Shown here in pieces: positions 20,157 through 28,960 of a stretch of 64,000 nt of DNA. The DNA is taken from contig OY969917.1 of assembly GCA_963704565.1 (NCBI GenBank), forward strand, positions 744,001-808,000, read 5' to 3'. The number at the start of each line of letters is the position of its first letter. Position 1 is the stretch's first letter. The notes beneath the pieces were generated by a model, which had not been told where the DNA came from, did no database searches, and saw only the letters and a program-made list of their open reading frames with translations. The translations under genes were made by a program, and so were the position numbers. Source of the DNA: Rhodoblastus sp963704565. GTDB lineage: Bacteria; Pseudomonadota; Alphaproteobacteria; Rhizobiales; Beijerinckiaceae.

Positions 20157-21053
20157 ATGCCTACAGCGGTGGAACACGGGTTTCTCAAGCTTGACGGCTT
20201 CGGCGACCGCGACGAGCAGCACAAGCTCAGCGAAGCTTTCCTGAAAATCGACAGCGCCTTTCTTAAGCTCGAGGGCGCGGACACGACATCGGCATTCCTC
20301 AAACTCGAGGCCAGCCCGGCGATCAAATACGAATTCGAAACGATCGGCGGCGCCTTCGACAAGCTCGGCGACGTCGTCGGCGATACCGCCAATGTCGCGC
20401 TGAAAATCGACGACTTCGTCATCAAGCTGACCAACGCAGGCTCGGTCACATTGGATGCCGTGACGACGGGGGGCGGAGTCGATCCGCAGTCCGATTTCCT
20501 CAAGGTTGACGCCGCTTTGACGACTTCAGCCGCCGATCTGAAACTGTTCGGCGAGGATTTCCTCAAGCTCGACCAATCCGCCAGCGTGTCGGATTTCTGG
20601 CTCAAGGTCGACGCGGTCGGTTCCGATCTCGGGACGCTCGGTTCCGATATGACGGCCGACGAGAACGCATTTGACCAGCTTGGCGAGGATTTCATCAAAC
20701 TTGGCGGCGGCGCCGCCGCCGCCGCCAGCGACCCGATCATCGACACGTTCTATAAGGAACTGGGCGCCGACCTGTACAAGATCGGGTCGGATTTTGGCAG
20801 CCTGTCCAGCGACTTCCTCAAGCTGGAGTCGGTCATGACCGCCGGCGGCGGCGTCACCGTCGGCTCGGCGGTCGAACTGCTCAGCGCATCGAGCGGTGGG
20901 GGCATGGGGCCGATCGGTTCGTCCTTCGCGGCGCTCGATCAGGATTTCCTCAAGCTCGACAACGCTTTGGGCGCGGCTGGCGGCCCCGCGGCGGCGGTGA
21001 TCGGCGACTTTATCCACAAACTCTTCGGCGGCGGAGGCGGCGGAGCGGCCTAA
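20157..21053 (+). CDS. Acidic FLK-repeat protein of unknown function
   Basis: A 298-aa protein built of irregular copies of F-[LI]-K-[LIV]-[DEG]. Clear copies begin at residues 9, 28, 35, 47, 114, 135, 179, 220 and 264, with degenerate ones near 67, 87, 147 and 285. The lysine is almost invariant and is flanked by hydrophobic and acidic residues, separated by Gly/Ala/Ser/Asp-rich stretches. There is no cysteine, no signal peptide and no membrane segment; the C-terminus is IGDFIHKLF followed by a Gly run. A strong ribosome site (GGGAGGGTG) precedes the ATG. The stop overlaps the stop of the convergent methyltransferase gene by 4 bp. I know no function; secretion or a structural role are possibilities. 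Confidence 0.8.
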   Translation: MPTAVEHGFLKLDGFGDRDEQHKLSEAFLKIDSAFLKLEGADTTSAFLKLEASPAIKYEFETIGGAFDKLGDVVGDTANVALKIDDFVIKLTNAGSVTLDAVTTGGGVDPQSDFLKVDAALTTSAADLKLFGEDFLKLDQSASVSDFWLKVDAVGSDLGTLGSDMTADENAFDQLGEDFIKLGGGAAAAASDPIIDTFYKELGADLYKIGSDFGSLSSDFLKLESVMTAGGGVTVGSAVELLSASSGGGMGPIGSSFAALDQDFLKLDNALGAAGGPAAAVIGDFIHKLFGGGGGGAA

Positions 21054-22561
21054 TCGACGCGAAGCATCTTCAGCAGCGGCGCGATCGAATGTTCGACCCG
21101 CGCCGCTTGTTTTTGTGCTTCTACCCGCGCGGCTTCGGCGGCGACGCCCGACGCGCCTTTTTCCGCGGCGCGGACGATGGCGGCGGCGGGATCGTCGACG
21201 CCTTTCCTTCGGGCCAGCAGATAGAGCAGGACGAGGCGTTCGACAGCCACTCCGCTACCTGTCGCCGGCGAGGCGAGGGCGCGGAATTCATCGCTTTCCG
21301 CAGCCCGCGCGAGCACCGCGCCGTTGAAAGCGCGCACGGATTTCTCTCGCGCCGCGACCGCTTGTTCCGGCAGGGCCGGCTGGATATCGCCGCGCGCGAC
21401 GAGAAGTTTCACCGCGTCGAGCAGAGAACTCCAATGCGCCCCCGAAGATGGCGATTTTTCCAGCAGGTCGCGGAGGCGGACGGCGCCGAGGCGCAAGGCT
21501 TCGATCAGCGGGCCGTGAATTTCCGGCCGCGTCTGCATGCGCCCCAACGGCGTCTCGAAACTGCCGTCGAATTCCTCGGCCGGCTTGCTCAGCACGAAAC
21601 GCCGGTCGAGCCACAGGTCGCGTAGCCGCGCCGGCGCGGCGGGAGTCCGGCCCTTGACGAAAATGTCGCGGCGGAACTGGCGCGACAGCATCATGTCGCG
21701 GGTTTCTTCGGCAAGGACGGGGTCGTCGAGGCCGGCCAGCATCTTTCGCTGCGCTTCGGTGAAGTTCAACCTGTCCACGCCGTCGGCCAGATAGGCCGAC
21801 CCGAGATAAGTCAGTTTTGCCGCGGACATGTCCTGCGCGACCTGTCCGAAAGCAAAGGCCTCCCACTCGCCGGTGAGGATTTCATGGGCGAGATAGGCGC
21901 GCGGGGTCTTCTTCAGCCGCTCCAATTGCGTCTCGACATTGGGAAAGACGCGAAAATATCTGGCGTCGGCCGCAATGAGCGCTGCGGCGTAGGCCAGAGC
22001 GTGTTCCAGCGCTTTTGGCGAAGGCAGATCGGGCCGCGGGGCGAAACGCCGCGCGATGATCCGCCGCAACGGCGCGAACGCGGCCCAGCCCGGCATGCAG
22101 TCATAGGAGATATAGACAAGGCCGCCGGGCCGCAGGCGCCGCGCGATGAAGCGAACAATCGCGCGACGGTTTTCCGCGCCGATCCAACTGTAAACCCCGT
22201 GCAGTGCGATGACGTCGAATTCCGGCGTCGTCGCGTCCTCGGCCAACTCGGCGAAACCCGTCTCGACGAATTCAATATTTTCCGACCCCGCGTCACGCGC
22301 CAGCGCCCGTGCGTTGGCGATATGGCTCGGATTGAAATCATAGCCGCAAACGCGCGTTTGCGGCTGCGCGGCGGCGATGAGATTGGCGGTGAAGCCCTGG
22401 CCGCAGCCGAGGTCGCAATAGACGAGGGGCTCGCCGGTGCCGCCCGGCGCTTCGACGCCGGCGGCCAGCGCCGCCAGCGACAGCATCGGCGGCGTCTGCA
22501 CGCGGCAGAAATCATGGACATAAGCGGCGTCGGTGATATACCCTGATCCCCAGTCGCTCAT
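21050..22561 (-). CDS. Class I SAM methyltransferase with regulatory domain (PKMT-like)
   Basis: Methyltransferase of the group carrying the MethyTransf_Reg domain (PF10119), which includes rickettsial protein-lysine methyltransferases. The ATG at 22561 gives MSDWGSGYITDAAYVHDF, a start conserved in the group, so it is chosen over the ATG 36 bp upstream. The SAM motif is VYCDLGCGQGFTANLIAAA, followed by CGYDFNPSHIANA and DVIALHGVYSWIGAENRRAI. The regulatory and C-terminal domain follows from about residue 210 (FNFTEAQRKMLAG-like region, QFRRDIFVKG). Length is 503 aa. It is convergent with the FLK-repeat gene, sharing 4 bp; the repeat lysines are an attractive but untested substrate. Confidence 0.82.
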   Translation of the reverse strand: MSDWGSGYITDAAYVHDFCRVQTPPMLSLAALAAGVEAPGGTGEPLVYCDLGCGQGFTANLIAAAQPQTRVCGYDFNPSHIANARALARDAGSENIEFVETGFAELAEDATTPEFDVIALHGVYSWIGAENRRAIVRFIARRLRPGGLVYISYDCMPGWAAFAPLRRIIARRFAPRPDLPSPKALEHALAYAAALIAADARYFRVFPNVETQLERLKKTPRAYLAHEILTGEWEAFAFGQVAQDMSAAKLTYLGSAYLADGVDRLNFTEAQRKMLAGLDDPVLAEETRDMMLSRQFRRDIFVKGRTPAAPARLRDLWLDRRFVLSKPAEEFDGSFETPLGRMQTRPEIHGPLIEALRLGAVRLRDLLEKSPSSGAHWSSLLDAVKLLVARGDIQPALPEQAVAAREKSVRAFNGAVLARAAESDEFRALASPATGSGVAVERLVLLYLLARRKGVDDPAAAIVRAAEKGASGVAAEAARVEAQKQAARVEHSIAPLLKMLRVD

Positions 22562-22708
22562 CTTGGCCTCGGCTTGGCGCGTCTGGAAGACTGGCACGCC
22601 GGCTTCCCTTTGTCACCCGCCAAAGCCCGGCGGCGCCCCCATCGAATTCGCCCGTTTCCAATGATGCCGCGCCTGCTTTACAATCGCGGCAAGGATCGGA
22701 GGCCCGCA

Positions 22709-23164
22709 ATGACCGGCAGGACCGTTTCGCATCAGCCCGTTCTTACGGTCGCCGAAATCGAGAAACTGCTCGAAGACGTCTTTCCGCAGCTCCACCATGG
22801 CGGCCGCACAATCATGGTCGAGGAGGTCGCGCCGCTGAGCGCGCGGCTGCGGCTGATCGCCCATGAGCGCCATCTGCGTCCCGGCGGCACGGTTTCCGGC
22901 CCCGCCATGTTCACTCTGGCCGATGTCGGAATCTGGGTGGCGATTTTCGCCCATCTCGGCCCGGACGCGCTCGACGCGGTGACGATGAACCTCAACATAA
23001 ATTTCCTGCGCAAGCCGCCGCATGGCGACGTTCTGGTCGACTGCCGGCTGTTGAAGCTGGGCCGGAGGCTCGCGGTGGGGGAGGCGACCCTGTTTTCGGA
23101 AGGCGCGGCGGAGCCGGTCGCCCATGCGGTGGGGACTTATGCGATTCCGGCGCCGAAAAAATAA
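22709..23164 (+). CDS. PaaI-type hotdog thioesterase
   Basis: Acyl-CoA thioesterase-like protein of the hotdog fold, 151 aa. The ATG at 22709 is preceded by GGATCGGAGG and starts MTGRTVSHQPVLTVAEIEKL; the longer in-frame extension back to 22574 overlaps the 5' end of the methyltransferase gene and is rejected. Family features are RPGGTVSGPAMFTLADVGIW, the active-site helix with its Asp, and NINFLRKPPHGD. The substrate is unknown. Confidence 0.85.
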   Translation: MTGRTVSHQPVLTVAEIEKLLEDVFPQLHHGGRTIMVEEVAPLSARLRLIAHERHLRPGGTVSGPAMFTLADVGIWVAIFAHLGPDALDAVTMNLNINFLRKPPHGDVLVDCRLLKLGRRLAVGEATLFSEGAAEPVAHAVGTYAIPAPKK

Positions 23165-23227
23165 GGTATAATAATACCTCAGCTGTGAATCGCCTGCTTT
23201 TCTTGGATGAATCCCGCCTTTCGCCGG

Positions 23228-23256
23228 TTGACAATGGGCGGCGCCGCCCGTAAAAG
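23228..23256 (+). promoter_or_regulatory. Putative sigma-70-type promoter of rplM-rpsI
   Basis: TTGACA at 23228-23233, a 17-bp GC-rich spacer, then TAAAAG at 23251-23256, about 50 bp upstream of the rplM start. The -35 is a perfect consensus and spacing is optimal; the -10 is a partial match. Confidence 0.55.
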
Positions 23257-23307
23257 CCCGCATCTTCCCGCCGGGCCGTCGCGCCCGGTCATTTCTGGAA
23301 AAGAGAC

Positions 23308-23778
23308 ATGTACGGCAAGACCTATTCGGCCAAGGCGGCCGAAATCGAGAAGAAATGGGTGTTGATCGACGCCAAGGGGCTGGTTGTCGGCCGCCTCGCC
23401 TCGATCATCGCGCTGCGTCTGCGCGGCAAGCACAAGGCGACCTTCACGCCCCATATGGACGATGGCGACAACATCATCGTCATCAATGCGGACAAGGTAG
23501 TTCTCACCGGCCGCAAGCGCGACCAGAAGATCTATTACCACCACACCGGCTTCCCCGGCGGGATCAAGGAGCGTTCCGCGAAATTCATCCTGGAAGGCCG
23601 CTTCCCCGAGCGCATCGTCGAAAAGGCGGTTCAGCGCATGCTGCCGCGCGGGCCGCTTGGCTCCAGGCAGCTCGGCAATCTGCGCGTCTACAAGGGCGCG
23701 GAACATCCCCACGCGGCCCAGAACCCGACCGTTCTCGACGTCGCCGCCCTGAACCCCAAGAATTCGCGGAAAGACTGA
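23308..23778 (+). CDS. rplM: 50S ribosomal protein L13
   Basis: Large-subunit protein that binds 23S rRNA early in assembly. The 156-aa product begins MYGKTYSAKAAEIEKKWVLI and has the family blocks GLVVGRLASIIALRLRGKHK, KIYYHHTGFPGG and AVQRMLPRGPLG. AAAAGAGA precedes the ATG. It is 2 bp from rpsI, the conserved rplM-rpsI operon. Confidence 0.98.
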   Translation: MYGKTYSAKAAEIEKKWVLIDAKGLVVGRLASIIALRLRGKHKATFTPHMDDGDNIIVINADKVVLTGRKRDQKIYYHHTGFPGGIKERSAKFILEGRFPERIVEKAVQRMLPRGPLGSRQLGNLRVYKGAEHPHAAQNPTVLDVAALNPKNSRKD

Positions 23779-23780
23779 TC

Positions 23781-24260
23781 ATGGCCGAGACCCTTTCCTC
23801 CCTCCAGGACCTCAAGGGCGCGAACGCCGCCCCGGCGCCCGAAGCCCCCGTCCACGTCCAGAAGCTCGACAAGCTCGGCCGCGCCTACGCCACCGGCAAG
23901 CGCAAGAACGCGGTCGCCCGCGTCTGGATCAAGCCCGGCGCCGGCAAGGTCACCGTCAACGGCCGCGAACTCGCGGTCTATTTCGCCCGCCCCGTGCTGC
24001 AGATGATCGTCCGTCAGCCGCTCGGCGTCACCCAGCGCGAAACCCAGTACGACATCATGGTCACGGTCGCCGGCGGCGGCCTGTCGGGCCAGGCCGGCGC
24101 GGTGCGCCACGGCGTCTCCAAGGCCCTGACCTATTACGAGCCCGGCCTGCGTCCGGCTTTGAAGAAGGAAGGTTTTTTGACCCGCGACTCGCGCGTCGTG
24201 GAGCGCAAGAAATACGGCAAGCGCAAAGCCCGCCGCAGCTTCCAGTTCTCGAAGCGCTGA
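23781..24260 (+). CDS. rpsI: 30S ribosomal protein S9
   Basis: Small-subunit protein whose C-terminal tail contacts tRNA in the P site. The ATG at 23781 gives a 159-aa protein with an Ala/Pro-rich N-terminal extension typical of alphaproteobacteria, then YATGKRKNAVARVWIKPG and the C-terminus RRSFQFSKR. A terminator follows directly. Confidence 0.98.
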   Translation: MAETLSSLQDLKGANAAPAPEAPVHVQKLDKLGRAYATGKRKNAVARVWIKPGAGKVTVNGRELAVYFARPVLQMIVRQPLGVTQRETQYDIMVTVAGGGLSGQAGAVRHGVSKALTYYEPGLRPALKKEGFLTRDSRVVERKKYGKRKARRSFQFSKR

Positions 24261-24282
24261 GTTTTCGGGATTTCCATTTGCG

Positions 24283-24317
24283 AACGGCGGGCCAAAAGCC
24301 CGCCGTTTTGTTTTGTC
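24283..24317 (+). terminator. Rho-independent terminator of rplM-rpsI
   Basis: AACGGCGGGC (24283-24292), loop CAAAA, GCCCGCCGTT (24298-24307), then a T-rich tract TTGTTTTGT. It starts 22 bp after the rpsI stop. Confidence 0.9.
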
Positions 24318-24332
24318 TTTCATCAAACTGCG

Positions 24333-24440
24333 CTAGAGCATATTCCCGAAAAGTTGATAGACTTTTCGGACAAGAATATGCGTCAAAACAATGAAATGAC
24401 AGAGCGCGTTCGACCCTATGATTTCCGAACGCGCCTTAAA
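24333..24440 (+). repeat. Two-hairpin intergenic element, copy B
   Basis: Begins CTAGAGCATATTCCC at 24333, then a hairpin with GAAAAGT/ACTTTTC arms, ATGCGTCAAAACAA, and a second palindrome with arms GCGCGTTCG (24404-24412) and CGAACGCGC (24426-24434). It lies between the rpsI terminator and argC, ending 28 bp before the argC start. Confidence 0.85.
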
Positions 24441-24468
24441 GCCGTCCATCTGTTTCGAGGATCAAGCC

Positions 24469-25399
24469 ATGATCGACGCGCCCAAAAAAATCTTCATCGA
24501 CGGCGAGGCAGGCACGACGGGCCTGCAAATCCGGGAAAAGCTCGCGGGGCGCCAGGATGTCGCGATCGTCTCGATCGATCCGGAAAAGCGCAAGGACGCC
24601 TCCGCCAAGGTCGATATTCTGCGGCAGGTCGATCTGACCATTCTCTGCCTGCCCGACGCCGCCGCCAAGGAAGAGCGTGGCTGTGGTCAATTCGCTGGGG
24701 TCGGAAGGCCCGCGCGTGCTCGACGCCTCGACCGCCCATCGCGTCGCGCCCGGCTGGACCTATGGTTTTCCGGAGCTTGCCCCCGATCAGAGCAAGGAGA
24801 TCGCCGCCGCGCGAAAAGTCTCCAATCCCGGCTGCTACGCCACCGGGGCGATCGCCATGCTGCGGCCGCTGGTGGACGCCGGCCTGGTCGATCCGGGCCA
24901 GCCGCTGGCGATCAATGCGATTTCGGGTTTTTCAGGCGGCGGCCGGCAGATGATCGAGGCCTATGAGGCCGGCCGCGCGCCCGCCTTCGAGCTTTACGCG
25001 CTCGGCCTTGAGCACAAGCATGTGCCGGAGATCATGGCCTATTCCCACCTGCGGTCGCGGCCTTTGTTCGTCCCTTCGGTCGGCAATTTCCGCCAGGGCA
25101 TGCTGGTCAGCCTGCCGCTCTGTCTCGACGATCTGCCCAACAAGCCTCGGGCTGGCGATCTCGAAGCGGTGCTCGCCGATCATTACGCCGGTCGGACCCA
25201 TGTCCGGGTGGTCGCGGCGGAGGACAGCGGAAGGGTGGAGCCGGAGGCGCTCAACGGCACCAACGATCTCGAAATCCGCGTCTTCGCCAATGAGGCGCGC
25301 CGCCATGCATTGGTGGTGGCGCGGCTCGACAATCTCGGCAAGGGCGCGTCCGGCGCCGCCGTGCAGAACCTCGACCTGATGCTGGCGCTTAAGTCCTAG
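24469..25399 (+). pseudogene. argC: N-acetyl-gamma-glutamyl-phosphate reductase, one-base frameshift
   Basis: Third enzyme of arginine biosynthesis. The ATG at 24469 starts MIDAPKKIFIDGEAGTTGLQ, the short (about 310-aa) type 2 ArgC. The first frame runs correctly to LCLPDAAAKE, after which the expected continuation VAVVNSLGSEGPRVLDASTA is found one frame over, from 24677. One surplus base lies in 24671-24676. Downstream the enzyme is complete, with the active-site Cys in KVSNPGCYATGA and the histidine region GLEHKHVPEI. Because argC is normally single-copy and needed for prototrophy, a sequencing indel is at least as likely as a true mutation. Confidence 0.88.
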
Positions 25400-25665
25400 C
25401 CCGCATTTCTCGTACGGGGCCGACCTGCGCCAGCGCAAGGCGACGACAGGGCAGGAGAATGGCGCTGGTCGATGCGCCACATCGGCCAAGCCGTTCGATG
25501 CACACTGTCATCGCCTTCCGCTGGCCCTCCGGGTTGCGTTTCGACGGCCGCCCGCCGCGTCGGGCGGCTCAACCGTATGACCCCATACGCTTTTCGACGC
25601 CCTCCTTGCGTCCGACTCGTCGAAATCGCAACGCAGGTCGGCCCCGTGCGAGAAACGCGGGCTCG

Positions 25666-26238
25666 TCATTCGAGCGTAACGGCGCCGCCTCGGATCACGG
25701 TCACGTGGCGCGCGCCAGCATGGCGCACAGGGCGGCGCGAAATATGGATGATCTTCGGTCCGAGACGATAGGGGCCGCGGGGAAGATTATAGATCGCGCC
25801 AACGCCGGTCGGCGTATCGCTCACGCCAGAATAGCCGAGGGGATAGAGCGGGGCGTCGACGTAAACTTCGGTCGCCGGCAGATAGATCGGGGCGGTCTGC
25901 GTCGGTCCGGCGTCGTAATAATAGCCCCCGCCATAGCCGTAGCCCCCGCCGTAATAGCCGCCGCGATAGGGCAGGGCGTAGCCGTAATCGTATCCCGGCC
26001 GGCCGTGCGGCAGGGCGTAGCCGAAAGCGTAGCCCGGCGCGCGATGGGGCAGGGCGTAGCCGAAACTATAGCCTTGCGGGCGCGCATTGAGGGGATGGGG
26101 AGCCGGGCCCGGATGGACCGGCATGCCCCGCATGGCGGGGCGCCCGCCCATATGGCCTCCGAAACCGCCTGCGAACGCCGGCGCCGCCGAAATGGCGCCG
26201 GCAAGGACGAGACCGCCGATCCAGAAAAAACGAGCCAT
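25666..26238 (-). CDS. Exported Gly/Tyr-rich repeat protein
   Basis: A 190-aa protein of unknown function. The ATG at 26238 follows GACAGGAGTG and begins a signal peptide MARFFWIGGLVLAGAISAAP-AFA. The mature part is rich in Gly, Tyr and Pro with three near repeats of GY.[FY]GYALP[HY]R (residues about 60-100), then GGYYGGGYGYGGGYYYD. The C-terminal third (YLPATEVYVDAPLYPLGYSG, GPKIIHISRR) is non-repetitive. It is likely periplasmic or surface-exposed. The 266-bp gap to argC (25400-25665) holds nothing I can identify. Confidence 0.75.
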   Translation of the reverse strand: MARFFWIGGLVLAGAISAAPAFAGGFGGHMGGRPAMRGMPVHPGPAPHPLNARPQGYSFGYALPHRAPGYAFGYALPHGRPGYDYGYALPYRGGYYGGGYGYGGGYYYDAGPTQTAPIYLPATEVYVDAPLYPLGYSGVSDTPTGVGAIYNLPRGPYRLGPKIIHISRRPVRHAGARHVTVIRGGAVTLE

Positions 26239-26368
26239 TCTTGCACTCCTGTCCCGCTTTGAGACAGCCCCGGTCATAAAAACCTTGAAGACGGGCCTTT
26301 TTGAGACGCATCGGGGCGGACTGCCGGGAAAGGCGCAAGAATGGCGCCGCGCCCTGGTTCGCGAAGGC

Positions 26369-28318
26369 TCAGGATTTCTCCCGCACATAGTCGCCGGGGG
26401 CGTCGCCGAGGATTTTCACCTTGCCGCCGCCCGGCTCTCGCGCCGGAACCTTTTCCGGCGCCTGGGCGTCGATCCATTTGAGCCAGTCCGGCCACCACGA
26501 GCCGGGATGCTCCTCGGCCTTGGCCACCCAGGCCTCATAGGTTCCCGAGGGACGCGGCCCGGTCCAATATTGATATTTGGGCTTGGGTCCGGGCGGGTTG
26601 ACGACGCCGGCGATATGGCCCGATCCGCCGAGCACATAGCGCATTTCGCCGCCGAACAGCTTGGCGCCGTTGAACACCGAGCGCGCCGGGGCGATATGGT
26701 CTTCCTTCGCCGCGAGATTATAGACCGGGATCGTGACCTTGCCGAGGTCGAGCGTCACGTCGCCGAGCTTCATCTTCTTCCTGGCGAGCTGATTGTTGAG
26801 ATAGCAGTTGCGCAGATAGAAGGAGTGATTGGCGCGCGGCATGCGGGTGGAATCGCTGTTCCACGCCAGCAGGTCGAAGGCCATCGGCTCGACGCCCTTG
26901 AGGTAATTATTGACCACATAGGACCAGATCATCTCGTTTGGCCGCAACATGTTGAACGTATTGGCCATCGAACTGCTGTCGAGATAACCCGAGAGCTGCA
27001 TTTCCGATTCGATATTCTTGATCCGGTCCTCGTCGGCGAAAATCTTCAGATCGCCGGGATCGGAGAAATCAACCTGGGTGGTGAAGAAGGTCGCCGCGGC
27101 GATGCGGTCGTCGCCCTTGGCCGCCATATAGGCGAGCGTCGCGGCGGTCAGCGTGCCGCCCACGCAATAGCCGATGGACGACACCTGCCGCTCGCCGGTG
27201 ATCTTTTCGATCTGCTCCAGCGCCGCGAAAATGCCTTCGGTCATATAGGAATGGAAATCCTTGTCGGCGTGTTTGGCGCCGGGATTGACCCAGGAGACGC
27301 AGAACAAAGTGAGGCCTTGCGACACCGCCCAACGGATGAAGCTTTTGGAGGGATTGAGGTCGAGAATATAGAATTTGTTGATCCACGGCGGCACGATCAG
27401 CAGCGGCCGGCGATAGACCTGCTCGGTCGTCGGCGCATATTGCAGCAGCTCGATCAGATCGTTGCGGAACACCACCTTGCCCGGCGTCGTCGCCATGTTC
27501 ACGCCGAGGACGAACTGGTCGTTGTTGGTCTGGCGGATTTTCAGATTGCCGCCGCCGGCCTCGATGTCCTCGGCCAGCATTTTCATGCCGCGCGCGAGAT
27601 TTTCCGCTTCGGCCGACCAGGTCGTGCGCAGCAATTCGGGATTGGTGAGCAGGAAATTGGACGGCGACAGCGCGCCCGAAAGCTGACGGAGGTAGAACGA
27701 CGCCCGATCATGCGTGACCTTGTCCAGTTCCGCGTCCTCGACCATATGGCTCGCCCATCGGTCGCCGATCTGATAGGCCTGACGCAGAAAGTCGAAATAG
27801 GGATTGTCCGCCCAATCCGGCGCCGCGAATCTCTTGTCGCGCGGATCGGTTGGAACGAAGGGCTCCCTGGCCTCTCCCGACAGGCGCAGCAAAGTATTGG
27901 ACCACAGGCCCATCAGATCGCTGGAAATGCTGGTCTGGGCCTCCAGCGCGCGCTTGGGGTCGGACAGCCAGAATTCCGCGACCCGGCCGAAGGTTTTCAG
28001 CGCTTCGGTGAGGTCTTCCGCGACGGTGGGCTTGGCGTGGCCTTCCTCGACCGGACGAATCATCGCGGCGATGGCCTTGCCGCCATGCTCCATGGCGACG
28101 GCGAAATTGTCGGCCATGCGCTGGAAATTGGGAATATTCGAGCTTTTGCCCGCGTCCGCGGGCTTTGCCGGCGGCTTGTCGGCTGGCGGCGGGGCAGCCG
28201 GCTGTGGCGGCGCGGCGGCGGCCGGCTGTGGCGGCGCTGCGTTCCGGGGGGCTTTCTTCTTGGCCGGCGCGGCCCGTTTGGCGACGCTCTTGCGCCGCGT
28301 TTCCTCGCTTACGGTCAT
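26369..28318 (-). CDS. phaC: Class I poly(3-hydroxyalkanoate) synthase
   Basis: Polymerises (R)-3-hydroxyacyl-CoA into PHB granules. The ATG at 28318 follows GGGGAAGAGAA and gives 649 aa, somewhat longer than usual because of a Lys/Ala/Pro-rich N-terminus (residues 1-60). The catalytic Cys385 sits in the lipase-like box SIGYCVGGTL, the Asp in AAKEDHIAPARS and His568 in GGSGHIAGVVNPPG. Other family landmarks are PWINKFYILDLNPSKSFIRW and the C-terminal WWPDWLKWI. No phaA, phaB or phasin genes are adjacent. Confidence 0.96.
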   Translation of the reverse strand: MTVSEETRRKSVAKRAAPAKKKAPRNAAPPQPAAAAPPQPAAPPPADKPPAKPADAGKSSNIPNFQRMADNFAVAMEHGGKAIAAMIRPVEEGHAKPTVAEDLTEALKTFGRVAEFWLSDPKRALEAQTSISSDLMGLWSNTLLRLSGEAREPFVPTDPRDKRFAAPDWADNPYFDFLRQAYQIGDRWASHMVEDAELDKVTHDRASFYLRQLSGALSPSNFLLTNPELLRTTWSAEAENLARGMKMLAEDIEAGGGNLKIRQTNNDQFVLGVNMATTPGKVVFRNDLIELLQYAPTTEQVYRRPLLIVPPWINKFYILDLNPSKSFIRWAVSQGLTLFCVSWVNPGAKHADKDFHSYMTEGIFAALEQIEKITGERQVSSIGYCVGGTLTAATLAYMAAKGDDRIAAATFFTTQVDFSDPGDLKIFADEDRIKNIESEMQLSGYLDSSSMANTFNMLRPNEMIWSYVVNNYLKGVEPMAFDLLAWNSDSTRMPRANHSFYLRNCYLNNQLARKKMKLGDVTLDLGKVTIPVYNLAAKEDHIAPARSVFNGAKLFGGEMRYVLGGSGHIAGVVNPPGPKPKYQYWTGPRPSGTYEAWVAKAEEHPGSWWPDWLKWIDAQAPEKVPAREPGGGKVKILGDAPGDYVREKS

Positions 28319-28484
28319 TTCTCTTCCCCTGACGAATTCATTCTTGTCGGCGGGGCGGCGCCAAATCAACGCGGCGGATCGTCCCGTTTCCGACATAATA
28401 AGACTTTATGCGCTGAATTGAGCAATGATCCGATGGTGGCGCCTCTTTGTGACGATGCGCCGCCTTTGACGAAAGCCCGCGACC

Positions 28485-28862
28485 ATGAAGGCTCCCAACC
28501 GCACCAGCCGCCTGACGCTCTTCGCCGCGATTCTCGCGCTCGCCGACGCGAGCGCCGGCGCCGCGCTGGCGCAACAAAACCCGTTGCGGGCGCTGACCGA
28601 CAAACTGAACTGGAGTTCGGAAGCCGGCGACGGGCCGGATTTCGTCCAGCAGTCGCGTCCCGACCTCAAGACCATGGGCTATTCGCCGCTCAGCGGCGAG
28701 GACAAGAAACGGGTTCCGGTCAGGAAGCCGGACGAGGTCAAGGCCGACATGGACCGTTTGGTGAAGGCGCGCGGAACGGCGAACGCCAAAGGCAAGGGGC
28801 TCAACGCCGTCAAGGCCGAGCCCGTCGCGCCCAACAAGGTCGCGCCGATCGAGGACGAATAG
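28485..28862 (+). CDS. Small exported protein of unknown function
   Basis: A 125-aa protein with a hydrophobic leader (LTLFAAILALADASAGAALA) followed by a charged, low-complexity mature part rich in Lys, Asp, Pro and Ala (DKKRVPVRKPDEVKADMDRL). No domain is recognised. It is divergent from phaC and precedes the aminotransferase gene by 98 bp. The gene-like codon composition and signal peptide support it being real. Confidence 0.6.
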   Translation: MKAPNRTSRLTLFAAILALADASAGAALAQQNPLRALTDKLNWSSEAGDGPDFVQQSRPDLKTMGYSPLSGEDKKRVPVRKPDEVKADMDRLVKARGTANAKGKGLNAVKAEPVAPNKVAPIEDE

Positions 28863-28960
28863 TTTTTGTCGCAAGACCGCTGACATCGGCTCCAGACGCA
28901 TGCTAATCACGGCGTTTCCCGGCGCGTCGCCGGCCCGATGACGGAGCGAGGACGAAACCA

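Noticed and set aside
18090..21053. A complete type I secretion system
   Set aside because: The exporter lacks a neighbouring membrane-fusion protein and outer-membrane partner, and the repeat protein has no RTX motifs; the secretion idea is kept only as a possibility.
26087..28906. A 939-codon open frame on the + strand across phaC
   Set aside because: It is antisense to a complete PHA synthase with all catalytic residues; long antisense frames are expected at this GC content and this one has no recognisable domain.
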